Source: G965227875 sp965227875
GTDB taxonomy: Bacteria > Pseudomonadota > Alphaproteobacteria > Rhizobiales > JAJFHC01
Reading direction: 5' to 3'
Length of the DNA: 64,000 bases
Assembly (NCBI GenBank): GCA_965227875.1
Contig: OZ245783.1
Coordinates: forward strand, 1,302,001 to 1,366,000
How positions within the stretch are numbered: the first letter of the stretch is position 1; the number at the start of each line of letters is the position of its first letter. Below are positions 1 through 9,466 of the stretch, one piece after another. A model generated the notes under the pieces. That model did not search any database and was not told the origin of the DNA. It worked only from the letters and a program-made list of their open reading frames with translations. Both the position numbers and the translations under genes were made by a program.

Positions 1-1207
1 CGGTGAGTTCTTCCAGCCTGTTTGTCCCCAGAAGGGCCATGTCGCGATGGATCTCCTCGCGCAACAGGGCAAAGGCATGTGTTACGCCACGGGCGCCGCC
101 GACAGCCGCCGAGTACAGGAAAGGCCGGCCGACGAAGACGAACGCGGCACCGAGCGCCAGCGCCTTCACCACGTCGGTTCCGCGGCGAATGCCGCCATCG
201 ATCATGATCGTCATGTCACCCGATTCCGCGACGATATCGGCCAGCACCCTCAGGGGCGCGACGGAGTAGTCGAGCTGCCTGCCACCGTGGTTCGACACGA
301 TGACGCCGTCCACGCCCATTTCGCGCGCCCGGATGACGTCGTCGACCGACAGCAGGCCCTTGATGACGAGTCGTCCTTTCCAGTGATCGCGTATCGCCTC
401 GACATGCTGCCAGGTCAGACGGTCGCGGTTGTTCATGTTGCGGACGAATTTCTGCGACATCATCGGCGGTCCCCTGACCGCGTCCATGTTCTCGAAATGC
501 GGAACGCCCTGGGTGGCGAAGGTGCGGACGATGGTGCCAAGAAGCCAGCGCGGATGCAGCGCGGAATCGATCATCGTGCGCGGCGTGACGCGCATCGGCA
601 TGCTGAACCCGCTGCGGAGATTGTTCTCCCGATTGCCCGCGACCGGCGTGTCGGCGGTGACGACCAGGGTCGTGAAGCCGGCCCGCGCGACCCGGTCGAT
701 CATCGGTCGAATGCGGTCCGGGTCCCCGGCGATGTATGTCTGGAACCACGCATCGGGATTGATCCGCTGGATGTCTTCCAGTCGGGTGAGCGAGGACGCA
801 CTGAGGATGAACGGCACGTTCGCGTCCCGGGCCGCCCTCGCCAGCACCCTGTCTCCGTCATAGGCGACGAGCGCCGTGCCGCCCAACGGCGCCACGCCGA
901 ACGGGGCGTCGAACCGGTGTCCGAACAGCGCCCGCGACGTGTCGCGTCCGGAGACGTCGACCAGTTGCCTCGGCACGAGCGAATACTCGGCAAAGGACGA
1001 AGCGTTGTCATGCATGCCGGACCGGGTCTCGACGGCGCCGTCCACATAACCGAAGATCATGTTGGGCAGTCGACGCCGTGCCAGTTTCTCGAAGTCGTCG
1101 AGCGACAGAAGCCTGGTCTGGCTGGAGAGCCGCGCCGCGGCCTTGTGCTGACGCACGGCGGCAGGCGTGATCATGGGCTGGTCCGTTTCACGGGCATCGG
1201 TCGGCAT
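1..1207 (-). CDS. FMN-dependent alpha-hydroxy-acid dehydrogenase (3' end cut by window)
   Basis: This enzyme oxidises a 2-hydroxy acid to a 2-keto acid through FMN (the LldD/glycolate oxidase family, a TIM barrel). The minus-strand frame from the ATG at 1207 is open to the window edge, about 402 residues, so only a few C-terminal residues are missing. Seen directly: an N-terminal RRLPNMIFGYVDGA segment, KGLLSVDDVIRA, and the family signature SNHGGRQLD followed by a DGGIRR phosphate-binding loop. It starts 16 bases after the ABC ATPase stop and so is the last gene of the importer operon. An alternative ATG lies at 1174. The substrate is unknown; by context I infer an aldonic acid rather than lactate. 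Confidence 0.9.
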   Translation of the reverse strand, partial: MPTDARETDQPMITPAAVRQHKAAARLSSQTRLLSLDDFEKLARRRLPNMIFGYVDGAVETRSGMHDNASSFAEYSLVPRQLVDVSGRDTSRALFGHRFDAPFGVAPLGGTALVAYDGDRVLARAARDANVPFILSASSLTRLEDIQRINPDAWFQTYIAGDPDRIRPMIDRVARAGFTTLVVTADTPVAGNRENNLRSGFSMPMRVTPRTMIDSALHPRWLLGTIVRTFATQGVPHFENMDAVRGPPMMSQKFVRNMNNRDRLTWQHVEAIRDHWKGRLVIKGLLSVDDVIRAREMGVDGVIVSNHGGRQLDYSVAPLRVLADIVAESGDMTIMIDGGIRRGTDVVKALALGAAFVFVGRPFLYSAAVGGARGVTHAFALLREEIHRDMALLGTNRLEELT

Positions 1208-1222
1208 GCTGAACTTCGCCCG

Positions 1223-2301
<1,079 letters not shown>

Positions 2302-2305
<4 letters not shown>

Positions 2306-3084
2306 TTTGAACCTCCGAACTTGTAGAACCTGGAAACAGTGACGAGCAGGAGCATCGAGGTGATGATGATGATCGTCGAAATGGCGTTGATCTCCGGCGT
2401 GAAGCCCTTGCGGATCGATGAATAGATCTCGACCGGCAAGGTCGTCACCCCGGGTGGCGACAGGAAGTAGGACGTCACGAACTGGTCGAACGAAATTCCG
2501 AAGGCGAACAGTGCGGCCGCGGCGACCCCGGGGGCGATGATCGGCAGCGTGATCCGGAAGAACGTCTGCAGCGGCGTCGCACCAAGCGTGGCGGAAGCCT
2601 CTTCCAGGTCGCCCTGGAAACTCTTGAGCCGGGCCCCGACGACGATGATGACATAGGGCAGCGACAGGGCGACATGCGCCAGGAGCATGGAATGCAGGCC
2701 GCGACCGATCCCGGAATTGTAGAAAAAGATCAGCATGGACGTTGCCAGGATCAGCCATGGAACGGCGATCGGCGGAAACAGCAGGACCTGCAAGATCGTC
2801 AAGCCGCGCACCCGGTAGCGCGCCATCGCCAGCGCGGCCATGGTACCGATCACCGTCGAGACCATGGTGCTGACCACGGCGAGCAGAACGCTGTTCACGC
2901 CGGCCCGCCACAGGGTCTCGTTCTCGGAAAGATTCTGGTACCAGATCAGGTCGAACCGGAACGGCAACTCGTAGTCGCTGGACTCGTTGAAGCCCATCGC
3001 CATCATGACGAAGATCGGCACATAGATGAAACCGAGAATGGCGATCAGGTAGACGTAACCGAGCGTGCCGCGGAGCCGTTCCAT
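2302..3084 (-). CDS. ABC transporter permease, PotC type
   Basis: Inner-membrane permease of 260 residues with about six hydrophobic segments. The binding-protein-dependent transport EAA loop (EEASATLGATPLQTFFRITLP) lies near residues 165-185, the family's contact site with the ATPase. It is coupled to the ATPase gene by a four-base overlap, and about 100 bases separate it from the other permease. It is the second permease of the importer encoded at 1223-6261. Confidence 0.93.
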
Positions 3085-3187
3085 CGCCGCCTACCCGCGT
3101 CCAGCGCCGTTCGGGACATCCGGGCTCCGCCTGTCTGAAGCGCGGCAGGCCGTGCCGCGCGGGGCAACGCATGGGAATGAGAGCATC

Positions 3188-4045
3188 TCAGGTTACCTTC
3201 AGGCTGTTTTTCAGGAACGGATAGGTGACCGCGAATATGACCGCCACGATGGCCAGCAGTATGAAGGAGAGCGCGGCGCCGAGCGGCCAGTTGAACACTT
3301 CCGTGAACTGGTCTTCGATGACCGTCCCGAGCATGATCCCGTCCGGGCCACCCAGGATCCGCGGCTCCATGAACGCCCCCACGACCGGCACGAATATCAG
3401 CACGATGCCGACCAGCAGGCCCGGCAGGCTCAACGGCAGGATGATCCGTCGGAAAACGTTGAAGCGGGACCCGCCAAGCGAATGGCCCGCTTCGATGAGG
3501 CTGTCGTCGATCGCCTGAAGCGAGATGTAGCAGGTCAGGATCATGTAGGGCAGGAAGGAATGCACCAGCCCGATGACGATGGCCGGGTAACTGTACAGGA
3601 CATCGATGGACGGCGCCCACGGCAGAAGGGTCTTGAGCGTCTGGTCGATGAGCCCGTCCGTGCGCAGCACCATCGTCCACGCGAAGATACGGATCAGCGC
3701 GTTGCTCCAGAAGGGCAGGACCACCAGCAGCAGGATGGCTTCGCGCCACCGCCCCTTGACCGTGCGCGCCAGCACGTAGGCCGCCGGATATCCGATCAGT
3801 GCGCAGAACAGGGTGACATGGAATCCGAGCGTCAGGGACCGCCATGTCAGAAATCGGTAGAACTCGCGGTCGAAGAAGGTGGCGTATTGCTTGAGGCTGA
3901 GGACAGCCTCGACCTTGCCGAAAGGCATCTTCGCCAGGAAACTGAAATAGAGCATCCCGGCAAGCGGCAGAACGACGGTCACGCACAACCAGACGAAGGC
4001 CGGCGCGGACAGTCCGTATCCGATCCATTCGCGACGGAGTTTCAT
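3188..4045 (-). CDS. ABC transporter permease, PotB type
   Basis: First permease of the same importer, 285 residues starting MKLRREWIGYGLSAPAFVWL at 4045. The longer open frame reaching back to 4201 lacks membrane character and is not used. About six hydrophobic helices are visible, with the EAA-type loop EAGHSLGGSRFNVFRRIILP near residue 190. The gene begins 38 bases after the ADP-ribosylglycohydrolase stop, so the enzyme and permease are probably on one transcript. Confidence 0.93.
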   Translation of the reverse strand: MKLRREWIGYGLSAPAFVWLCVTVVLPLAGMLYFSFLAKMPFGKVEAVLSLKQYATFFDREFYRFLTWRSLTLGFHVTLFCALIGYPAAYVLARTVKGRWREAILLLVVLPFWSNALIRIFAWTMVLRTDGLIDQTLKTLLPWAPSIDVLYSYPAIVIGLVHSFLPYMILTCYISLQAIDDSLIEAGHSLGGSRFNVFRRIILPLSLPGLLVGIVLIFVPVVGAFMEPRILGGPDGIMLGTVIEDQFTEVFNWPLGAALSFILLAIVAVIFAVTYPFLKNSLKVT

Positions 4046-4082
4046 CGGGCCTGCTCCATTGCGCGGCACGTGTGGTCCGGGT

Positions 4083-5090
4083 TCACAGGCTGTTTGCCCA
4101 TGCGGTCGTTTCCCGCGCCGCCTTGCGTCTTGCGACGGCAGACAGTTCGACGGCGCGCCTTCGCTGCGCCTCGCAGACGGCGTCCGACAGCTTGGCGACA
4201 TGATGGAGCGAGTCTTCCGACATTCCGTCCAGAGCGCCGCAGATACCTGCGGCCATGCATCCGATCGTATCGGAATCCCGTCCGAAATTCGCGCTCAACG
4301 TCGCCGCTTTCCACGGGTCGCCACCGGCCAGCTTGACGATCGCCAGTGTCGCGGGGATCGTCTCGCGGCTGTCGCAGACGATCGCTCGGCGGAACCGCCG
4401 GTGATAGCTTTCGCAAAACTTGTCGAAGGATCCCGAGGTGTCGGCAAGTTCCAGCGCCTCGGCGACGAGCCCGTTCATCTCTTCCGCACTCCATCTCTTC
4501 AGGGCGCCGCTTGCGGCGGCGAGCACATCGGCAAGTCCGGCGCCGCGGGCCAGCGACGCGGCGATGGCCGCGGCCACGGCCGCCGCGCCATGCTGACAAA
4601 AGGCATTTTCGGTCACATGCATGAGGCTGGCGATTTCGCTCGCCTGCCGGGCAGCCGCGTCCGGATTACCGGCATTCACGATTCCCACCGGTGCGATGGA
4701 CATGGCCGACGTCGAACTCGGCATCGTGCCGACCGCCAGAAGTTGCGGCGGGTAGTCGCGGGCGATCTTTTCCGCCATGTGAAGCGTTGAGGGAAAGAAC
4801 CGGTCGGCTTTCTCGCCGAAGATCGTCGCCCGCCCAAGCTTCCATTCCATCGCCCAGTCGTCGGCGGTGGCATTGCCGTCGGTCTTCACGAGCGCATCCG
4901 CCAGGAGGTCGCGCATGATGACGTCGTCCGTGCCATCCCCCTCGAACGTGTCGACCCAACCGAAACGCTTCCTGATTTCCTCGGGTTCGAGAAACTCGGT
5001 CCGGGACCCCATGGCATCGCCGATGACGCCGAACGCCAGACAGGAGAATGCGTGGCGTTCCAGGTCTGAGAGAGAGTCCACGTAACCCAT
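4083..5090 (-). CDS. ADP-ribosylglycohydrolase family protein
   Basis: A DraG/ARH-fold hydrolase of about 335 residues. The family's metal-binding residues are visible: GDAMG at 24-28, GTDD at 53-56 and GRDSDTIG at 270-277. Known family members cleave ADP-ribose or other ribosyl groups from proteins or small molecules using two Mg or Mn ions. The gene sits between the importer's binding protein and its permeases, which argues for a small imported ribosyl substrate rather than a protein target (inference). The start is uncertain: ATG at 5090 or GTG at 5099, neither with a clear ribosome binding site. Confidence 0.88.
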   Translation of the reverse strand: MGYVDSLSDLERHAFSCLAFGVIGDAMGSRTEFLEPEEIRKRFGWVDTFEGDGTDDVIMRDLLADALVKTDGNATADDWAMEWKLGRATIFGEKADRFFPSTLHMAEKIARDYPPQLLAVGTMPSSTSAMSIAPVGIVNAGNPDAAARQASEIASLMHVTENAFCQHGAAAVAAAIAASLARGAGLADVLAAASGALKRWSAEEMNGLVAEALELADTSGSFDKFCESYHRRFRRAIVCDSRETIPATLAIVKLAGGDPWKAATLSANFGRDSDTIGCMAAGICGALDGMSEDSLHHVAKLSDAVCEAQRRRAVELSAVARRKAARETTAWANSL

Positions 5091-5134
5091 GGGAGGCACC
5101 GCGCGAAATCAACCGGAGGAGCATATTGAAGAAT

Positions 5135-5163
5135 CCGGGGCGCCCCGGCAGGGACGCCCCGGG
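5135..5163 (-). other. Intercistronic GC hairpin after the binding-protein gene
   Basis: An inverted repeat with 8-base arms (ccggggcg at 5135-5142 and cgccccgg at 5155-5162) lies between the binding-protein stop at 5176 and the ADP-ribosylglycohydrolase start at 5090. No T-run follows on the minus strand, so it does not look like a full terminator. Hairpins here often protect binding-protein mRNA or lower expression of downstream transporter genes; that role is inferred. Confidence 0.5.
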
Positions 5164-5175
5164 CGGGGAGGCACC

Positions 5176-6261
5176 TTAACGTGCGAAATGGGCTTTCGTT
5201 TCCTGCCAGAGATCGAGATAGGCCTGGCGCTGGTCTTCGCTGAGCGGACCCTTGAAGTTGATCCGGCCAACCGTTTCGGGATCGGACAGCATCTTGCGAG
5301 TCGGGGACGAGTCCGGCAGGTCGTTGACGGCCTCGGCATTGGCGGAAATCGGCGCGCCGCCTTTTTCGACCCAGAGCTGGTAGAAGCCGCGGCTGATCAT
5401 GTAGTCGATGAACTTGTGGGCGGCATCCCTGTTGCTGGAATCCGCCGGGATGACCAGTCCGTCGCGGAATGCGATGGCGCCTTCATCGGCGACGAAATAC
5501 GCGACCGGGAAACCGTCCTTGATCGCCTTGTTGGCGCTGCTGGTCCAGAAGATCGTCAGGTCGCATTCGTTCGCCGAGACGAGCTTTCGCCATTCGTCTT
5601 CGGATTTCCAGAACGCCTTGATTTGCGGCTTCAGCGACTTGAGCTTCTCGGTAATGGCGTCGAGGTCTTCCGGCTTGTCGGGATTCTGGCCAAGCGCCAG
5701 TGCGGCGAACCGCACCGAATCCTCGGGATTGTCGCGCCAGCAGACACGATCGGCGTATTTCGGGTCCCACAGCACGCTGAGCGATGACGGCGCTTCGGGG
5801 AAAACCTTCGTGTTGTAGGTCACCGACGTCGCACCCCAGATCCACGGCACGGCATAGACCTTGCCTTCCATCTTCATCTGCGGCGACTCGCGCATTTCGG
5901 GGAACACCTTGTCGTAGTTCTCCAGCTTGGAAGCGTCGATGGTGTCGAGCAGCCCCTCCTCCTGGGCCTGGCCGACAAAGGCCGCGTTCAGCACGACGAC
6001 ATCGTAGGTGCCGGGATTCGTCCGCAGCTTCGTGAAAACTTCCGGATAGGACGTGATGTAGTCATGCACCACCTTGAAACCCGTCATCTTTTCGAATTCT
6101 GCGACGGCCTCCGCTTCGTCGGTTCCCCATCCCTTCCAGTTCATCACATGGATTTCCTGGGCAAGAGCCGTCATTGGCGAACTTGCGACAACCGTCGCGA
6201 CCGCAAGCCCGAGCGCCGCTGAGCGCGCAATGCCCTTGATGGAAAAATGTCTGTCAGTCAT
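5176..6261 (-). CDS. ABC transporter substrate-binding protein, PotD type
   Basis: Periplasmic solute receptor of 361 residues. A signal peptide is visible (basic MTDRHFSIKGIARSA, a hydrophobic stretch, then a TALAQE cleavage region), and the mature part begins IHVMNWKGWGTDEAEAV as in the PotD/PotF family. I chose the ATG at 6261 because gagga lies 7-11 bases upstream; a TTG two codons earlier is also open. It is the first gene of the operon and is transcribed away from the SDR gene. A promoter and a LacI-type operator lie directly upstream. Confidence 0.93.
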   Translation of the reverse strand: MTDRHFSIKGIARSAALGLAVATVVASSPMTALAQEIHVMNWKGWGTDEAEAVAEFEKMTGFKVVHDYITSYPEVFTKLRTNPGTYDVVVLNAAFVGQAQEEGLLDTIDASKLENYDKVFPEMRESPQMKMEGKVYAVPWIWGATSVTYNTKVFPEAPSSLSVLWDPKYADRVCWRDNPEDSVRFAALALGQNPDKPEDLDAITEKLKSLKPQIKAFWKSEDEWRKLVSANECDLTIFWTSSANKAIKDGFPVAYFVADEGAIAFRDGLVIPADSSNRDAAHKFIDYMISRGFYQLWVEKGGAPISANAEAVNDLPDSSPTRKMLSDPETVGRINFKGPLSEDQRQAYLDLWQETKAHFAR

Positions 6262-6302
6262 CTGCAATTCCTCACGCCCGTTTGAGTGTCGTTACCCCTT
6301 CG

Positions 6303-6320
6303 CAGGTAAACGTTTTCATA
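6303..6320. promoter_or_regulatory. LacI-family operator 1
   Basis: Near-palindrome caggtaaacgttttcata centred on the CG at 6311-6312, typical of LacI/PurR-type half-sites around a central CG. It overlaps the -10 box (6315-6320) of the minus-strand promoter for the importer operon, so a bound regulator would block initiation. Operator 2 at 6446-6463 shares the aaacgttttcatat core in the opposite orientation. Confidence 0.75.
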
Positions 6321-6343
6321 TTATGTCCACACAGAACTGTCAA
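6315..6343 (-). promoter_or_regulatory. Sigma-70-type promoter of the importer operon
   Basis: On the minus strand, TTGACA (6338-6343) and TATGAA (6315-6320) are separated by exactly 17 bases, about 55 bases upstream of the binding-protein ATG at 6261. The -10 box lies inside operator 1. Confidence 0.65.
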
Positions 6344-6445
6344 CAGATACCCCCAATTCACCATAAACAAGAGAGTTCAGCGATATGGATATTGATTTTA
6401 AATGCAAAATCCTGAAACGCGATAGGACATGAAGGAGACGACCAG

Positions 6446-6463
6446 ATATGAAAACGTTTCCTT
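6446..6463. promoter_or_regulatory. LacI-family operator 2
   Basis: Near-palindrome around aaaacgtttc, centred at 6455-6456, preceded by gatatg. Its reverse complement matches operator 1 over aaacgttttcatat. A TTGACA box at 6469-6474 lies just downstream on the plus strand, so this site is placed to control the SDR-lacI-lactonase-hydrolase arm, although the matching -10 box is weak. The two operator centres are 144 bases apart, so DNA looping is possible. Confidence 0.7.
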
Positions 6464-6574
6464 TTTTGTTGACATCGCGGGCAAATTGCCGGAATTGAAT
6501 GGCCGTGCACGGCACGGAACCGTGGCCAAAGATCGCGAGAGCGGCGGCATTGAATCGACAACGGGAGGACGGAC

Positions 6575-7381
6575 GTGAACATCCTGATAACGGGCGCAGC
6601 GGGATCGATCGGAAAGGTGTTGCGCGCGGGACTGGCGAACCGCTACAGCCTCGTGCGCCTCGCGGACATTCAACCGCAGGAGGCCGCGGCCGACGGCGAG
6701 GAGACCGTAACGTTCGACATCACCGACCTCGACGCGACCACCCGCGCCTGCGAGGATATCGATTGCATCGTTCACCTGGCAGGCATCCCCGTCGAACCGC
6801 AGGAGAACGCCTGGGAGAGCCTCTTGCCGGCAAACATCGTCGGCACCTACAACCTGTTCGAAGCCGCCCGGCGGGCCGGCGTCAGGCGGGTCGTCTACGC
6901 ATCGTCGAACCACGTGGTCGGATTCTACCGCCGCAGCCGGACCGTTGATGCAGATGTTCCGGTGCGCCCGGATTCGCTCTATGGCGTCAGCAAGGTGTTC
7001 GGTGAAGCGGTAGGCCGTCTTTACGCGGACAAACACGGGATGAGCGTCGGGTGCGTGCGCATCGGGTCGTTCCGGGAGAAACCCGAAGACAGGCGGCAAC
7101 TGGCGACGTGGATCAGCTATGAGGACACGTCACATCTCTTCCGCGCCATCATCGACGCGCCGGCATTCCATTTCCTCACTGTCTATGGCGTTTCCGACAA
7201 TGCTGGCGCATTCTGGAGCAATCGTGGCCTCGAATGGCTCGGCTACACCGCCGGGTCGCGGGCAGACGCAAGCGAAGAGCAGATCGCGCGATGGCCTGAG
7301 GAAAACCCCTTCGCCCTGATGTTCCACGGCGGCGAATTCTGCAATCAGGACTTTGACGGTGATCCCGGGAAAATCACGTAA
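6575..7381 (+). CDS. NAD-dependent epimerase/dehydratase-family SDR, uronate-dehydrogenase-like
   Basis: Extended-type short-chain dehydrogenase of 268 residues. The Rossmann motif TGAAGSIG is at residues 6-13 and the catalytic YxxxK is Y136-K140 (YGVSK). The stretches YASSNHVVGFY and VRPDSLYGVSKVFGE resemble uronate dehydrogenase (Udh), which oxidises C1 of a uronic acid to the lactone with NAD. The start is GTG at 6575 with gggagga upstream. It leads the plus-strand arm, and a lactonase gene follows two genes later. I infer an aldose or uronate 1-dehydrogenase; the exact sugar is not determinable. Confidence 0.88.
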   Translation: MNILITGAAGSIGKVLRAGLANRYSLVRLADIQPQEAAADGEETVTFDITDLDATTRACEDIDCIVHLAGIPVEPQENAWESLLPANIVGTYNLFEAARRAGVRRVVYASSNHVVGFYRRSRTVDADVPVRPDSLYGVSKVFGEAVGRLYADKHGMSVGCVRIGSFREKPEDRRQLATWISYEDTSHLFRAIIDAPAFHFLTVYGVSDNAGAFWSNRGLEWLGYTAGSRADASEEQIARWPEENPFALMFHGGEFCNQDFDGDPGKIT

Positions 7382-7405
7382 GGCGGCGCTCGCAGGACGG
7401 GGAAC

Positions 7406-8539
7406 GTGAAGGAAGACGGCAACAAGCCGCCGGGCAATCGCCCGAAGAAGGGCGGCAAGCATCGTGTCGGCGTCGTCGACGTCGCCAGGCGCGCGGGCGT
7501 GTCGAACGCGACCGTGTCGCGCGCGATCAATGGAACGGGCTTCGTCAGCGCATCGACACGCAAACGGATAGAAAAGGCCGTCGCCGAACTCGGATACATC
7601 CCGAACGCCGCCGCGCGGGCCCTCGTTTCGCACCGGTCCCGCGCCATCGGCATCGTCATCCCGACCCTGGAGAACGCCAACTTCGCGATCATGGTGGAAA
7701 GCGCGCAGATCTACCTGAATTCGCGGGGATACCATGCGCTTGTGTCCAGCTCGGGATACGAGCCGCAGCAGGAGTTCGAGCAGATCCAGTCGCTCGTGTC
7801 CCATGGCGTGGACGGCGTCATCCTGGTCGGTGAGAACCGGTCTCGGGCGGTCATCGACCTGCTTCGGGAAAAGTCCGTCCAGCATGTTCTGACCTGGACC
7901 CTTTCGGAAAAGGAGTCCCCCTGCGTCGGCTTTGACAACGCTGCCGCGGCCCGCCGGCTGGCCTCCCACCTGCTCGATCTCGGGCACACGCAGATTGGCG
8001 TGATCGCCGGGCTGACGCGGAACAACGATCGTGCCGCCGGCAGGTTGCAGGGGATTCGACAGGCCCTGCACGACCGCGGACTGACGTTCATTCGCGAGCA
8101 GCTGATCGAACGCCCCTACAAGATCTCCGAAGGCCAGTTCGCGCTGCGCACGCTCCTGAAAAACGAACCGCGTCCCACCGCCGTGATCTGCGGCAACGAT
8201 CAGCTCGCATTCGGCGCGCTCATCGAATGCAGCAAGAAAGGGATCGATGTTCCGGCCGAACTGTCGATTGTGGGGTTCGACGATCTCGAGTTCGCCAGCC
8301 AGATCGTCCCCACGCTGACGACGATGCATGTGCCGGCCGAAGAGATCGGATCGCGTGCCGCGGAGTATCTCGTCTCAAGCCTGTCCGGCGAAACCGCACC
8401 CCAGGCGGTCGAAGTCGAGGTCCGGCTCGTCGTCCGCGACAGCAGCGGTGCCGCGCCCGGGTCGCGGCTGGCGGCGGCGCGAAAGGGCGAGGCACCGGTT
8501 TCCGCACCGGAAGCGCGATCGCTCGGAATGGAGGACTGA
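7406..8539 (+). CDS. LacI-family transcriptional regulator
   Basis: Transcription factor of 377 residues. The N-terminal helix-turn-helix (VGVVDVARRAGVSNATVSRA, about residues 21-40, followed by the minor-groove hinge helix IPNAAARAL) precedes a periplasmic-binding-protein-like effector domain from about residue 75. The C-terminal 35 residues are low complexity. The start is GTG at 7406; no better ATG exists. Two LacI-type operators in the divergent promoter region 950 bases upstream are its likely targets, making it a local repressor of both arms (inference). Its inducer is presumably a sugar or nucleoside. Confidence 0.93.
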   Translation: MKEDGNKPPGNRPKKGGKHRVGVVDVARRAGVSNATVSRAINGTGFVSASTRKRIEKAVAELGYIPNAAARALVSHRSRAIGIVIPTLENANFAIMVESAQIYLNSRGYHALVSSSGYEPQQEFEQIQSLVSHGVDGVILVGENRSRAVIDLLREKSVQHVLTWTLSEKESPCVGFDNAAAARRLASHLLDLGHTQIGVIAGLTRNNDRAAGRLQGIRQALHDRGLTFIREQLIERPYKISEGQFALRTLLKNEPRPTAVICGNDQLAFGALIECSKKGIDVPAELSIVGFDDLEFASQIVPTLTTMHVPAEEIGSRAAEYLVSSLSGETAPQAVEVEVRLVVRDSSGAAPGSRLAAARKGEAPVSAPEARSLGMED

Positions 8540-8541
8540 TC

Positions 8542-9456
8542 ATGTTTGCCGCGCCGCCCGACATTCAGGCCACGGTCTTCGCCCGCATTCCCGACCGGTT
8601 TCGAAACGGAGGACGCACCTCACCGTGGATCGACGCCCAACGCGCTGGCGTGCCGACCGACTGTTTCCTCGAGGGCCCGTCTTTTGACCGTCATGGAAAC
8701 CTCTACGTTGTCGACGTGCCCTGGGGACGTATCTTCCGGATTTCCCCGTCAGGCGAGGTCGAGCTGGCCTTCGAGTATGACGGCGAACCGAACGGCCTGA
8801 CGATCCACAGGAACGGCAGCATCTATATAGCCGATTTCCGCAACGGCATCCTGCGAATGGATCCCGGATGCACGGCGGTCGTTCCGGTGGTCGACCGGTT
8901 GGGCGTGGAACACTTCCGGGGCGTGAACGACCTTGTCTTTGCCGGCAATGGCGATCTCTACTTTACCGACCAGGGACATAGCGGACTTCATGATCCCACC
9001 GGCCGCGTCTTCAGGTACAGCGTCGAAGGCGCGCTTCAGATCGTGCTCGACGGCATCCCCAGCCCGAACGGACTGGCGTTCTCGCCCGACGAAAAGACCC
9101 TGTATGTGAACGTGACGCGGGACAACGCCGTCTGGCGACTGCCGATGATGGGCCCCGGCATGCCGTACAAGGTCGGCTCATTCATCCGCCTGTCCGGTGG
9201 AACGGGACCGGACGGCCTGGCGATCGATGACGGGGGCGGCCTCGCCGTCGCCCATATCGGCCTGGGGTGCGTATGGCTGTTCGACGTTCACGGCGAACCG
9301 GTCGCCAGGATTCGCACCGATGCGGGCCGGGCCATCACGAACGTCGCCTTCGGGCCGGAGGGCGAGAAGAAGCTCTACATGACCGAAGGCGACAGCGGTC
9401 AGGTTCTCGTCGCCGACGTGCCGGTGTCCGGCCATGTGCTCTACTCCCACAGATGA
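8542..9456 (+). CDS. SMP-30/gluconolactonase/LRE-family lactonase
   Basis: Six-bladed beta-propeller sugar lactonase of 304 residues. Seen: CFLEGPSFDRHGNLYVVD (metal-binding Glu of blade one), GEPNGLTIH, the GVNDLVF Asn, and IPSPNGLAFSPDEKTLYV, the conserved SMP-30 Asn-Gly segment. I use the ATG at 8542, two bases after the lacI stop, with ggagga at 8530-8535; the frame extending back to 8227 is lacI shadow. The family hydrolyses aldono-lactones, so it fits directly after the SDR in an oxidative sugar route. Confidence 0.9.
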   Translation: MFAAPPDIQATVFARIPDRFRNGGRTSPWIDAQRAGVPTDCFLEGPSFDRHGNLYVVDVPWGRIFRISPSGEVELAFEYDGEPNGLTIHRNGSIYIADFRNGILRMDPGCTAVVPVVDRLGVEHFRGVNDLVFAGNGDLYFTDQGHSGLHDPTGRVFRYSVEGALQIVLDGIPSPNGLAFSPDEKTLYVNVTRDNAVWRLPMMGPGMPYKVGSFIRLSGGTGPDGLAIDDGGGLAVAHIGLGCVWLFDVHGEPVARIRTDAGRAITNVAFGPEGEKKLYMTEGDSGQVLVADVPVSGHVLYSHR

Positions 9457-9466
9457 AAGCGATAAC

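Larger units (their letters stand above)
6262..6574. other. Divergent control region between the two catabolic arms
   Basis: This 313-base gap separates the divergent starts at 6261 and 6575. It contains two LacI-type operators, a good minus-strand promoter and a TTGACA box on the plus strand. It is clearly richer in A+T than the flanking genes. I see no small coding frame or RNA gene. Confidence 0.7.
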
